Part shown: positions 22,403 through 34,052 of the stretch, one piece after another
How the letters are laid out: each line of letters opens with the position of its first letter
Position numbering within the stretch: position 1 is the first letter of the stretch
NCBI RefSeq assembly: GCF_963678635.1
Contig: NC_087071.1
Coordinates: 26,647,378-26,711,377 of the forward strand
DNA from: Symsagittifera roscoffensis
Lineage: Eukaryota; Xenacoelomorpha; Acoela; Convolutidae
Direction: 5' to 3'
DNA length: 64,000 nucleotides
Program-made: the position numbers and the translations under genes
Notes under the pieces: generated by a model
The model's input: only the letters and a program-made list of their open reading frames with translations
Told to the model about the DNA's origin: nothing
Databases searched by the model: none

Positions 22403-24079
22403 ATTTGGAGTAACAGCAATTCAACAGAACCGGCTTTGCTTTTTAATTGATAAACTAATTAGTAACAGGAAGAAAGTGTCTCAATAACATAATGGTGATC
22501 AAGTTCTAACATAAAATCTTTTTTAAAATAAACTATTTTTCAAACTTACAGAAAAGCATAGTTTTTACCCAGTTCAGTTCTGAAAATACAATATTCGTAA
22601 AAAGCGTAGGGGTCTATTCTGGAACTGCCTATTTTATTTTTTGGACGACCTATCTGTCTATACTACCGAATCTATAGCTCACAGATTATCAGCATAACCA
22701 GAACCAAAGATTAACAACATTTAAGCTAAATGTGCAGAACTGAAGGGCTGAGTATTCAGCAAAAAATTGTATCTAATGAATCAAAATACCAAGAAACGTC
22801 GTTGACTAAATGCCCAACTAACTATCAAAGATTTATCAAAAACTTTGTGCTGATATTAGGTAGAAAATATCACTCAAAAACATCATAGAAAAACATCCAT
22901 TGAAAATTGCCACAGAAACTGCAATTGATTTATCGAAAGTCTTGCGCTAATTAAAGTCTTCTTCAGAGTAGAGCAAAAAAATTTAAAAAAAAAACAAACG
23001 GGTTTCGAACCTAGTTTTTAGATAAACATGTATCCTCTCTGCCACTGTCACTTCATTTACAACGAAAAAAAAATAAAGACTGCTGAAGGCGCATCAACGT
23101 AAAAAAAGGATTATACAACATGAACCCTAGATTGATACCGCGATTTCATCGTTCTCTAAAAATTGTAGACTTGCGGGAATCCATTAAAAATTTTCATTAA
23201 TTTGTTCACAGTAACCTACTTTTTCAGGGACATTAAAGAGAAAAACATGAAAAACCGGAATCTCTCGAAACTAGTTGGCAATTGTTCGATCATAACCAAA
23301 TCTTATCATAAATATTTTATCAATCAAAGCTAATTTCTGTAAACCACTGTGACTAATTTAAGGTGTAGTACTAAATAGAAAAAAAATTGAAATATTCAAA
23401 ATCGAAATTATTTACTTCCAACTTTGCACTTGCACGGCACTCGCAGTGATACCCGTGTCCTACTACAGTGGCCACAGAAAAAACAACATGAGTCACGAAG
23501 AATAAGTGAGTTTCAAAAAAATTAAAAACTTGATTTGATCAAAACTTGTCGACCGTGTCGGAAAATCATTAAAATATCAAACAAAAAAGTAAACACTTTA
23601 AAATCAATGTTCATTGAAAAACCAGTAAAAGTAGACTGTTTCGATCTACTTTTTTTCAGTTATTCTTATGAAACAAGACGTAATTGAACAAGTTTCAGCG
23701 GCAAATTGAAGAAAAAAGGAGCTGGAAAACGTAAAATCGTTCAGACAAACTGATAATTTTCCGAAATAACAGCGGATAAACTGTACTTGGAGAGATTTAG
23801 AAGAACGTTATATTTAGCTGAAATCAGCGGGTAAGACCTAGAAAAAATCCAACTACAGGGATAACGGAAACAATAAGTAAGTAGGATGAGAGTTAAGAAT
23901 GGCAACGGCAAGTTTGGACCGGAGGCATTCACCGATTCTAACAATTTGAAAAGCTACTAACCACCTTTTGAGCTATTAGCCTAACTAAAAACTTGGAAAG
24001 GCACCTTAGGTGGACCCGAAACTGATGAACGGCCACATTTCTTCGTGTGAATATTGCAGTAAACTGCAATCGATTTGTA

Positions 24080-24830
24080 CCGTACTTTTCCAATTGCTTC
24101 TAGAATTAGCTATGATGAGAACGTTGTAGCTTTTCCAAGGCCTCAGAGTGAAAAACCAATGGTCTTCCGAGGACGGCTAGTGCTTCAAGTGCAGCAGGTT
24201 GGTGACAATTTAACAGATTTTTATGAGATTTGCAGCAATTGCCGCTGAAGGTGTATTCTGATGAGTCCCAGGACGTACGGAATCAATTAGTGCTTCGAGG
24301 TTTTCTAGATGAGATTCACAACAGTCAAAATACACTTGAGCTACGTAGAGAAATGGGGACAAGTAAATCAACAACCCAAATGCTTGAGAGCGGGCGCTTC
24401 ACCTGGAAGCTGCCATTAGAATAGAGGAACTACAACAACAACTCAGCAAATAGGAGCCATACGGAGCGATCAAACAGAAGTCCTAATAGATTCGGTGAAA
24501 AGGCTTCTTTAACAGATAATGATCGGTAATGAAAACAATACCCGGAGCAGTGACGATCGAAGAGACAGCATTCAATGGTGAGGAACGCGACACAAAGGGA
24601 ACCGATAGAGGAAACGAGGTTGAGGAGATCGACCAAGAAATCCCACCCCTGGTCCAAACACGCTCGAAAGATATGACAATTTCAGAAGAGAAAGCAACTA
24701 TGAAAAATGTGGACTGTGCTGGCAAAATTGTCATTGGGCAAATAACTGCCGTAGTTGTAAAACTTGTGGTAGATCTACCCACATTAGGCGAAACTGTCGT
24801 TTGAATAAAAGGAGAGAACAAACCAACCTA
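24080..24830 (+). pseudogene. Decayed Ty3/gypsy-like gag with two CCHC zinc knuckles
   Basis: Fragments of a Gag-like frame are readable: a region of the DVRNQLVLRGFLDEI type (about 24270-24315), and then, in another frame, two consecutive CCHC knuckles at 24708-24797 (CGLCWQNCHWANNC and CKTCGRSTHIRRNC, each Cys-X2-Cys-X4-His-X4-Cys). The fragments lie in different frames with stops between them, so the gene is dead. Two knuckles followed by pol-like sequence fit a retroelement nucleocapsid region. Confidence 0.65.
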
Positions 24831-25639
24831 ATCAGGGTGCGATCTACTAACAAAACCAAATGATTCAATGTGGAGTTACAATTAATCAAGCATTAAGGCA
24901 TAAAAGTTTTCAGTAGTAAAGTTTTAGTGTCTCATATATCGGCGTATAAAAAAATTGGCAGTAAACACAAATGAAACCAAAATGCGAAGAGTTCGATCAG
25001 GAGTTTTTGATAACGGCAGATAACTGCATACCCTTCTTTCTTGCTTTGGATTTTATGATGGATCAAAAATGCATTCCAATCATTGCGAACAATTGCTGTA
25101 CAGTACCTAAACATCAGATAGCATTACCTATATCAGCACAAACAACAACCGGATCTTAAATTTTCGCAAAAGCAGTGAGAAACGAACGAGTAACTACCAG
25201 AAAAGAAAAACTAAACGAAATTGTCATCAAAGAAGAAAACGTTACCATGCTCAAAAGCCAAGAAGGCTGATATGAAGGCATACAAGTATTAGAGAAAAAA
25301 ATCGGACTAACTGTAGCTGATACACTGACAAGGAAAAAGTTAGCGGATATACTAAAAAAGCAAAACAAAGCTATCAACATATATCATGGCAGCAAATTCG
25401 CTCATTACACCAATTTAAAAATCAGATTCAAGTAAACGGACTATTCAGTTAGCAAGTAACGACCGCTGCATCAGGAGCCGTTTCAATTGGGCAAACATGC
25501 CACGCTGGATGAAGCACATTTGTCATCAGAAGAAAAGAACTAAGTACAGAGAATGTCTGATAGACATTACCAAGTCTTTTCATGCAGTTCAACGGACTTA
25601 AGGTTTTCGATAGAATCAAGCTCAAAATCAAATTAAACG

Positions 25640-26470
25640 CTGATGCAAGACACTTTTTGTGGGCATACGGAAGTATGAACTTTAAAAATTAAATGGCATG
25701 AAATTGATCGTGCAGGATTGGATTTGGAAAAACGCAACCTAGGTGTACGAACTCACTAAAATTGGGCAGCCTCATCCATTCTTGTTAAAAAAGGCGAAAA
25801 CCACAAATTATTAATTGATTATAGATGACTGAACAGTCAGATCGGAGAGACAAGTTGGCCCCTACCAAGCATAATTGATGACATTGCCTCATTGGACGGC
25901 AACATGTTCTTCTCTAACATTGATTTAACTTCTGATTTATTTACAATGGCACTAGAGGAAGACTCACAGAATTCTACAGCCCTCAGAACGCCTATGGGTC
26001 TCAATAAGTGGAAAAGATTACTAATTAGTCTCGCTTCAGCTCCAGGAGCTATTCAAAACTTAATAGAGTTAATACTGAAAAGACTACTATACGAAATTTC
26101 GTTTAAGTACCTAGACAATTTTATCATCTTCGGTAAAAAAAATTTAAAGAACTTCTTGACAGAGTGGAACTTATTCTGTGTCAAATGAGAGAAGCTGGGT
26201 TAAATATGAAAGGATCGAAATGCAGTTCTTTTCAAAAGAAAAACCAACATTTTCTCAGGCATACTGTGCTAAACAACGGCGTCAAAAATCTTCAAACTGT
26301 TATGATGGCTCATAGGTTTTGAATTGATGCTCTGACAAAAAAAAACAGCCCGTATTACTTGATCTTTGGTGGTCACCCACGCTCCTTGCAAATAGATTGC
26401 CATATGAAACATCACAAACTAAAACTTTGCAACGCCAAGGGACTACGTAAGAAACCTAAAGAAGGAACTC
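25640..26470 (+). pseudogene. Decayed Ty3/gypsy-like pol: reverse transcriptase joined to an integrase C-terminal stub (copy A)
   Basis: Reverse-transcriptase blocks are visible: IIDDIASLDGNMFFSNIDLT (about 25870-25930), SAPGAIQNLIE, and KYLDNFIIFGK (about 26107), where the catalytic box reads YLDN. About 150 bases after the RT palm/thumb-like segment the frame runs directly into PYYLIFGGHPRS-type sequence (about 26347-26385), which is characteristic of the C-terminal part of Ty3/gypsy integrases. RNase H and the integrase core are missing. Stops and frameshifts occur throughout. The same junction is present in the second copy at 32.65-33.14 kb. Confidence 0.6.
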
Positions 26471-26599
26471 CAAACAAGCCATGAACTGGTGCGCGATACG
26501 ATGGAGGTCGAGCAAGAACGTCAACAGAGGTAATACGGCAGTAGAACAATGCAGACCTGAAGATAGCTTGAAATACAAAGTTTTATTTTTTAACCCTTT

Positions 26600-27110
26600 T
26601 CAAGGGACAGAAAAAATTTAAGAAACAGCATAAAATTCATAATGATAAATTGTAAGAAAAATTAGGCCAAGAACAATACAAAAAACAAAAATTGGAACAA
26701 GAAAACGGTTTTGTAGTTGTTTAGTTTCCCAATGCAAGTCCAACAAGAAAATGTTCTAGTCTTTTTATCACTGAGAGAGAAACAGCACCATGATGATGGA
26801 TAAACTCCGATCAGTTCAGTACTCTATCGGAAAAATTGGACATCAGAGAACCAACTGCTTCAGCAAAATCTTCTGAGGATCAACTTAGTAGACCCACCAA
26901 CGAACCAAGAAGAAGTTTAGGGTATAAAGCATCGTCCAAATTACCAAGCAAACGGAAAAAAAATCAGAATCCAAAGCAGTTAGCTCTGTTAAGGATGATG
27001 ATAGAGCATCAGAGAAAGGCGAGGGGGTAATAAATGGTATAATACTAGAAAACCAAGTTAACTTTCAGCACCTAAAAGATTCTGGGACTACTTGTTGTAA
27101 AAAAAAACCT
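26600..27110 (+). pseudogene. Decayed post-pol ORF (Ser/Lys-rich), copy A
   Basis: A frame with IREPTASAKSSEDQL and RSLGYKASSKLPSKRK is readable at 26836-27030. The same reading in copy B (33503-33814) is longer and starts at an ATG. It follows the integrase stub and precedes the hydrophobic-leader ORF. No domain is recognised. A frameshift within an A-run separates the two versions. Confidence 0.35.
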
Positions 27111-27183
27111 TGACGGTGTCATGATAAAAATAATGTTTTTGTTCAGGTAAAATACGTGTAGAAACAAAATAAATAACCTAATC

Positions 27184-27324
27184 ATGGTCAACAAGAAAGC
27201 ATTTTTTGGTGAATTATTGATAATTTTTCTATGCCTGGAGAAACTGACCGGCTTAGTTTCAATAACATATAATTTTGAAAACAGCAATTGCACTGTAACA
27301 AAAGGGAAAGCTGCTCCGCTATAA
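27184..27324 (+). pseudogene. Hydrophobic-leader ORF remnant downstream of pol (copy A)
   Basis: A 46-codon frame opens with an ATG and a hydrophobic core typical of a signal peptide (about residues 8-18), then a short Asn/Cys-containing segment, and stops early. Copy B (33885-34052) keeps nine further codons. Position after pol plus a leader peptide suggests an envelope-like third ORF, as in errantivirus-type elements. The following 1.5 kb is too broken to test this, so the assignment is weak. Confidence 0.3.
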
Positions 27325-29357
27325 AGCTGAGAGTTCTGTGTAAACCGGTAGCATCAGAAATGAAATTAAAATTTTGCGTTTGGCGTCATATTCCGTGACA
27401 GGATTTTTGAAAAAACAGCAGGTGGGACGATACAACATACCAGCAAGAATATTGCAAACATATTTCTACCTTCTACCCACTCAGTGAATCAGATTTTTAA
27501 AAATTATGGGATACAAAAAAGGTAAAAACACCAGGTTTTGAAAATGAGAACATAAGTATACCTCGGAAGAAAGTAGATAGTATCTCAGCATCAAAGTTCT
27601 CATATTGGTTTATTGAAAAACTATCAAAAAGTTCATGAGGAAAAGAAACAATAATCAAAAGATTACGGGCTCAGTTCTAATCAATGGTGAAGTAACTATT
27701 GGGACCTTGTATGCAAAAGTGAGAGTTCCAAATTCCGGTAGTTTTTTTGGATTTTTAAGAGCCCAACAAGGAATGCCACAACAGAAGAATTAGATGAACA
27801 ATAATTTCGAACTTCACTCGGTAACGTTGTTTCCATGACGTACGGTAACGCACGATATGGAAACAATTTGGGAACCACTGTTTTCGTTAGCAAACTTTTC
27901 AAACACACTTAGTGCGTTGCTCTAGTGAACCAAAAAACAGTAACTATCTATCAGGGCAAGTTGAATTATTTGGGAAAGAGAGGTCTTTTGCCGTGTAAGT
28001 TGTTAAGGGTTAAACCATATTGCAGGAACGTTTCGTGAATCATACGAATCATCGCTCGGTGTTTTCCTTATTTAGTAAAACCACATTTAGTTTTCAGCAA
28101 ATTTGATGAATAAACCACTAACGATGTAATACAGAGTGAGTTAAAAGCGTTTTTCACGAGAGAATTTATAACAAGCGAAAATAAACTACTTCTAGAAAAG
28201 CACTAATGTGATATAGTTGATAATATTTGCCATTTAGCAAAAGAACGCAGAAAAGGGATAATTGAACATAGAAAAGAAATCCATGCGGGTATAATTCTCA
28301 GAAAAACTAGGAAGTTCCTTGTACATTCATCAATGTGCGAAAATACAGGTAAAAAACGCAAACATATCCTTATGAACAGAAGAAGTACCGGTTGAATTGT
28401 TAATATTGAGTCGCACTTAAGATTTATGGATCAAATCAGTAGACTAGTCAATCGCAACAATACTCTCGCTATGTGCAATAGAGTCTATCCTAATGCTTTT
28501 CAATTAGGCAATGGATACTGGGTTTTATAAGCAAAACAATTTAAGTTGATTCCAAAACCCAAAAAAGTTAGAGCAACTGGCAAAAAATATGCAACCTCTA
28601 GCTCATGTGGTTTAGGCGATGAAAGTTTTTTCACATATAAACCTTTGAGAGGTAGCTAGTTGTCACAACTTATGAAACATAGTAGGAAGACAATAACAGG
28701 AAGAGAGGTTTTTCTATGACGATACGGGAAATACTCTCATGAACAATTCAGTCATTTCGGACCAAAATTTTCACCATACCGCTGGTGCTATGTTCCTGGG
28801 TTTGCAGAAATGAAAACAGAGGTTCTAGGGGGAATAGCTAGAGAATTGGCAATCACTATGCAAACAATTTTTTTTCTAGGTAAAACAATAGGATTGATTT
28901 TGCGTATAATTTCTCTGCAGCTTTGATGAAGGATGACGCAAACAACGAAAAAATATTTCAGCCGTTTAATCCATTTGAGGAAAACAATTTTTTAACTCAT
29001 TTAAAGTAGAAAAACGCAAGAAAAAAAAAACATTGTTTGGTAAGGGAAACAAACGTGCAATGCACGAGACATCAGGAACTAGCCAAATACGCTTGGATTG
29101 TTTGTACGAATCAAGTTAATATAAGTTTGAATGCAATTATTGCATAAGAAAAAGAATGAGAATTAACTGCATGGAAAAAATTTGAAAAACACATTGTAGT
29201 CTTTGGAATGAGGGTAAACCGACAAAGTCTGTGGGACGAAGGATATGATATCAGGACACCGACAAGAGCCTGTTATCGGCGAGTTTGTGTAATTTTTGCC
29301 CAAGGTCTCGCGAGTAAAAATGTCGTACGGCCAAACCTGTATAAGATAGAAGGTGCC

Positions 29358-29428
29358 GCAACTGTTCCAATGTAGACACAAAGCGTCTAACAACAAAAAC
29401 TGCTTTTTGGCTCCATTGGAACAGTTGC
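29358..29428. repeat. 71-nt hairpin, copy A
   Basis: GCAACTGTTCCAATG (29358-29372) and its perfect complement CATTGGAACAGTTGC (29414-29428) enclose a partly complementary 41-nt interior. The same structure is present in copy B (35799-35869). It sits between two decayed coding stretches. Confidence 0.6.
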
Positions 29429-29500
29429 TGCCATCAAAATGTGGTGAGTCGGCCATCAATATCCTTCCAAAATTTACACAATCTCTATGACTAAATCAAG

Positions 29501-30040
29501 GCTGCCGAAAAAGACCTTGATAACAGCAAGAAGCTGGGATTCACGAGTGTACAACTTGCAGAACCATTAAGATTATCTACCGAAGTGATCGATAATTTGA
29601 TTGATAAACTCCAAATGACGGAACGATATTTGAATGTTCAAAAAAATACAAACTCTCTGATGGAGAATGAAAAATATATCTTTGAGAGCCAGAGGGAGCT
29701 GAAAAATCTGAAAGAAAAGCTTAAAGGAGAGAGCTTAACAAAGGACTTCTTTTGGAGACAGTGCAGTTGTATATATCTCAGAACTCATTCTCGGAGCCTC
29801 CAAGTCTGTATGACACCCTATTGTTACCTAAACTAGCGCCCGCCGAAACGGTAGGAAGGCATTTTAGAAGCAATTTTTTACTCTGCCATCCAGACAAGGG
29901 AGGAAGAAAAGTGTACTTTAAGTTGCTGGTGGAAGCAAAAAAAAAACAAACCTGGAGACGAGGAAGCGAGAAAAATATACTATAAAAGAGGGGTGGAGGC
30001 TGCCAAGGTCTTTTTGAGCAGTGAGATGGACAGCTTATGA
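29501..30040 (+). pseudogene. Coiled-coil plus J-domain-like ORF, frameshifted (copy A)
   Basis: The 5' part (29501 to about 29745) reads as a charged helix, with STEVIDNLIDKLQMTE and ESQRELKNLKEKLKGES as clear pieces. A frame change near 29745 leads to SLYDTLLLPKLAPAETVG and then FRSNFLLCHPDKGGRK (CAT-CCA-GAC at 29887-29895). A second slip in an A-run near 29940 precedes the terminal helix that ends at TGA 30038-30040. The HPD tripeptide between two helix-like segments, followed by Lys-Gly-Gly, is the hallmark of DnaJ J domains. Its placement downstream of retroelement pol inside the duplicated unit is unusual. Whether it belonged to the element or was captured from the host is unknown. Confidence 0.5.
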
Positions 30041-30249
30041 TAAATGTATATTTGGTTCTACCAAACTTAACTGAAGACTCTAAACACGGGTGATTGCCAA
30101 TTTATTGAACTGACATCATTGATTTACGATAACGACACTAAGACAAACGACTTGTCAACAAACGAATTGTGGATATTATATGACAACCATATCAAAACAG
30201 AGCTGAGAAAAACTCGAAGCTAGTTAAAATTTATTCAATCATAACAAAA

Positions 30250-32590
30250 CCCAACCTTTAAAGTTTTATATATCAAAATTAATTTTTGTAAGCAACTGTG
30301 ACTTTTAAGGTGTATGCTATAGAGAAAAAATGAAATAATTGCTTACTTTCAATTTAGCAGTTGCAAGGAGACTTGCAGTGGTACTCGCGTCACGTCCTAC
30401 TACAATAAAAAGCGTAAAGATCTATTCTAGAACTGCCTGTCATAACTTCTTTTGAAAATTCATTTTTGTCCATTTCACCGAATCTGGAGCTCACAGAAAT
30501 TCAGCGGAAAAAGACGAATTTTTTTATCAACATTTAAACTAGAAGTGCAGAGCTGAGTAATCAGCAAGAGACATTATCTAAAAAAATAACTAATTAACTA
30601 AAAAAGACATAGAAACATCATTTAATAAATATTTATTGGAATTGAAACGCTTCGATGTGGTTACTTTCAACAAAAATGTTGAGTTCTCAAAAATCAAAAT
30701 ATCAATACAAAAATATCATCAAAAAACATTAATTGAAATTTGCCAATTTAACTTCAATTATTTTATCGAAAAAATTGTGCCAATTCTAATGACTTCTTCA
30801 GAGAAGAGCAAAAAAATTTAAAAAAACGGGTATCGAACTTAACTTTCAGATAAACATGTATCCGCTCTGTCACTTCCTTTACAAAGGAAATAAACTACTG
30901 AAGGCGCATTATACTAGAAAATAAAAAATTTATACAACCTGTACTCCAAAACATTACCCCTAATTCATCGTTGACTAAAAATTGTAGACTTGCAGGAAAT
31001 AATTTAAAGTTTTCTCTTTAAATTTTTTCAGAATAATTCAATTTTATACCTTGCAAATGTTTATTCCAAAGAACCACATTGAATTAGTGTTTCTTTTTGA
31101 CAGGCAAATATAGAGGGTGAAAAAGAACTAAATTGCACTGTAGAATGTTCTAGTTATCAATGTGACCCCAGCTATAAAAAGATCATCTTTAATAAACAGA
31201 GAAACAAAATCTCACCAGAAAAAAAATCAAAAAACGTATTAACCCAACCCCACCAGAAAAGAAACCTTCGGCAAAAAAATTATGCATAAATTTAAATTAG
31301 ATTAACAGCAACTCATTACAACTGGCAATGTATTTTAGATCATTAAGTAATAAGTAACTAGAATGTGTCTTACTAACAGCATGGTGATCAATTTCTAACA
31401 TAAAATCTTTTAGAAAAAAAATTATTTTCAAACTTACCGAAATGCATAGTTTTTACCCAGATCGGTTTTGAAAAAACAACATTCGTCAAAAGCTTAAGCA
31501 CTATTCTGGAACTGTCTATCATATTTTTTTGGACAATCTGTTTGTCTATGTTACCAAATCTGGAGGTCAGAGAATATCAGCATAACAAGAAGCAAAGATT
31601 ATTAACAAATAAGATAGATGTGCAGAGTTGCAGAGCTGAGTAATCAGAAAAAATTATATCTACTGAAAAAAACCCAGAAACTTCATGTTATAACCATTTT
31701 TGGAATACTTCGATTGGATAACTTTCATTATAATGCTGAATTTTCATGAATAAAAAACCTATTTCCATAACCTCATAGAAAAATATCAATTGAAACATGC
31801 CAAATAAACTATAAATGGTTAATCAAAAACTTTATGCTGATTTTAAGTTTTTTTTCCAGAATAGATCAAAAAATCAGTTTTAGAAATCGGTATCGAACTC
31901 ATTTTTTATATAAACGTATTTAACTTCCGCCACTGTTAATTCACTTACAATGAAAAAATGATGAAGGCTACTGAAGGTACAGCATAAAAAAAATTTAAAA
32001 TTTTCAGACTTCAAGTACCCCAAAATAATACCGCTAATTCATCGTTGACTAAATTTCCAGACTTGCAGAAACCAGTTTTAAATTTTTCAAATTTTTCTTC
32101 GGAAGAATTCATTTTTCCCCCGCACCAATGTGTATTTCTTTGAGCAACATTGAATTAGTGTTTATTTTGACAAGCAATTGCAGATGAGGAAGAAGGGCTA
32201 AAGTGCACGGTAGTTTATTCTAGTTATCGACATTACCTCAGCTCTTAAAATATCAGCTTTAATATAGAGAGAAATAATGAGCCACTAGAAAGAAAAATCA
32301 ATTGAGCCCACCCCCACCAAAAAAGAAACACTCAGCAAGAAGCAAAAATTGAAATAAGAAAAATATCAACTCAACACAATTGTGCATTTCATTTTCAACG
32401 ATAAACTAATTAGTTACAAGAAAAATGTGTCTGATTAACAGCATGCAAATCAGAATCTAACAAAAAGAATTTTATAAATTTTTTACTTCAAACTTTTAGT
32501 TTTGCATCTTCTCTGTCCATTTCAGCTTACAAATTAAAACTTTTGAAAAAAAAGGTGAGCGTATATACTGTAACTGCTTATCATAATTTT
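30250..32590. repeat. Right-hand ~1.06-kb repeat units, copy A
   Basis: Three successive landmarks recur at about 1.06-1.08-kb spacing. TCTATTCTAGAACTGCC or its variants lie at about 30420, 31500 and 32560. The TATCGAACT plus CCGCTCTGTCAC or CCGCCACTG pair lies at about 30832 and 31892. GACTAAAAATTGTAGACTTGCAG or its variant lies at about 30974 and 32046. Each unit also has GAGCTGAGTAATCAG. Units differ from each other far more than copy A differs from copy B, so the tandem array predates the 6.6-kb duplication. Confidence 0.65.
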
Positions 32591-32660
32591 TTTTGGGTCT
32601 TTTAAAACTTATGGGTCTCAATATGGGTCTCAATAAGTCTCAACGTCTATGGGTCTCAAT
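32591..32660. repeat. Duplication junction with repeated ATGGGTCTCAAT words
   Basis: Between the end of copy A and the start of copy B, ATGGGTCTCAAT occurs at 32611-32622, 32623-32634 and 32649-32660, with a partial AAGTCTCAA between. The source word occurs once at 25994-26005. This iterated copying of the breakpoint sequence is a typical templated-insertion scar. Confidence 0.75.
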
Positions 32661-33140
32661 GAGTGGAAAAGATTACTAATTAGTCTCGCTTCAGCTCCAG
32701 GAGCTTTTCAAAACTTAATAGAGTTAATACTGAAAATACTATTTTACGAAATTTCGTTTAAGTACCTAGACGATTTTATAATCTTTGGTTAAAAAAAATT
32801 TGAACAGCTTCTTGACAGAGTGGAACTTATTTTGTGTCAAATGAAAGAAGCTGGGTTAAATATGAAAGGATCGAAATGCAGTTCTTTTCAGAAGAAAAAA
32901 AAACGTTTTCTTAGGCATACTGTGCTGAACAACGGCGTCAAAAATCTTCAAACTGTTATGATGGCTCATAGGTTTTTATTTCATGCTGTGACAAAAAAAA
33001 ACCGCCCGTATTACTTGATCTTTGGTGGTCACCCAAGCTCCTTGCCAATAGATTGCCATATGAAACATCACAAACTAAAACTTTGCAATGCCAAGGGACT
33101 ACGTAACAAACCTAAAGAAGGAACTCCAAACAAGCCATGA
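32649..33140 (+). pseudogene. Decayed RT-integrase stub, copy B
   Basis: It opens mid-RT. The catalytic box region reads YLDDFIIFG (about 32761-32787), better preserved than in copy A. A frame at 32820-33140 then joins the RT thumb region to PYYLIFGGHPSSLP (about 33008), the integrase C-terminal signature. RNase H and the integrase core are missing exactly as in copy A. Confidence 0.6.
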
Positions 33141-33502
33141 ACTGGTGCGCGATACGATGGAGGTCGAGCAAGAACGTCAAGAGACGTAATACGGCAGTAG
33201 AACAATGCAGACCTGCAGATAGCCTGAACTACAAAGTTTTATTTCTTAACCCTACCCTTTTCAAGGGACAAATAAAGAGTTCTAAGCCCTTCTATATCAA
33301 TCAACACAAAATCAAAAAAAATTGTAGAAGCTCTAAATTTTGTGATTGAAGACAAAAAATCTAAGAAACAGCATAAAATTCATAATGATAAATTGTAAGA
33401 AAAATTGGGCCAAGAACAATACAAAAAACAAAAATTGCAATTCCAACAAGAAAATGTTCTAGTCTTTTTATCACTGAGAGAGAAACAGCACGATGAGGAT
33501 GG

Positions 33503-33814
33503 ATGAACTCCGATCAGTTCAGTACTCTATCGGAAAAATTGGGCATCAGAGAACCAACTGCTTCAGCAAAATCTTCTGAGGATCAACTAAGTAGACCCAC
33601 CAACGAACCAAGAAGAAGTTTAGGATATAAAGCATCGTCCAAATTACCAAGCAAACGGAAAACAAAATCAGAATCCAAAGCAGTTAGCTCTGTTAAGGAT
33701 AATGATAAAGCATCACAGAAAGGCGCGGGGATAATAAACGGTATAATACCTAAAAACCAAGTTAACGTTCAGCACCTAGAAGATTCTGGGACTATTTGTT
33801 GTAAAAAACCTTGA
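33503..33814 (+). pseudogene. Ser/Lys-rich post-pol ORF, copy B
   Basis: A 103-aa frame containing KLGIREPTASAKSSEDQL and RRSLGYKASSKLPSKRKTK. The copy A counterpart is shifted by an A-run change. No domain recognised. It is part of the dead element, not a host gene. Confidence 0.35.
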
Positions 33815-33884
33815 CGGTGTCATGATAATAATAATGTTTTTGTTTAGGTAAAATACGTGTAGAAACAAAATAAATAACCTAATC

Positions 33885-34052
33885 ATGGTCAACAAGAAAG
33901 CATTTTTTGGTGAATTATCGATAATTTTTCTATGCCTGGAGAAACTGACCGGCTTAGTTTCAATAACATATAATTTTGAAAACAGCAATTGCACTGTAAC
34001 AAAAAGGAAAGCTGCTCCGCTAAAAAGCTGGGAGTTCTGTGTAAACCGGTAG
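33885..34052 (+). pseudogene. Hydrophobic-leader ORF remnant, copy B
   Basis: A 55-codon frame, nearly identical to copy A at 27184, with the same signal-peptide-like start; it ends at TAG 34050-34052. An envelope-like origin is possible but not shown. Confidence 0.3.

Larger units (their letters stand above)
21180..23480. repeat. Left-hand ~1-kb repeat units bordering the decayed retroelement
   Basis: The segment matches, in order and orientation, the repeats at 30.2-32.6 and 36.6-39 kb. Landmarks: ACATGTATCCTCTCTGCCAC (21216, 23028), AAAATTGTAGACTTGCAGGA (21359, 23158), ACTAAATTGCACTGT (22011; compare 31126), TCTATTCTGGAACTGCCTA (22613), CTGTAAACCACTGTGACT (23338), and a CCTACTACA end near 23467 (compare 30407). 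Spacing is stretched by insertions, one of them the MITE at 22180. The units may be LTR-derived or satellite-like; no TG/CA termini could be fixed. Confidence 0.6.
25994..32590. repeat. Tandem segmental duplication, copy A (about 6.6 kb)
   Basis: Starts inside RT at ATGGGTCTCAAT (25994) and ends near GCTTATCATAATTTTTT (32590). The whole stretch aligns colinearly with 32649-38990 with only a few differences per hundred bases by eye. Copy A has about 286 bp (28211-28496) absent from B and about 45 bp near 26675-26735 absent from B. It lacks about 83 bp present in B at 33271-33353. Confidence 0.85.

Noticed and set aside
29163-29459. 98-aa minus-strand frame (and 35604-35900 in copy B)
   Set aside because: It is the shadow of plus-strand retroelement-derived sequence that reads more plausibly, and it spans a hairpin.
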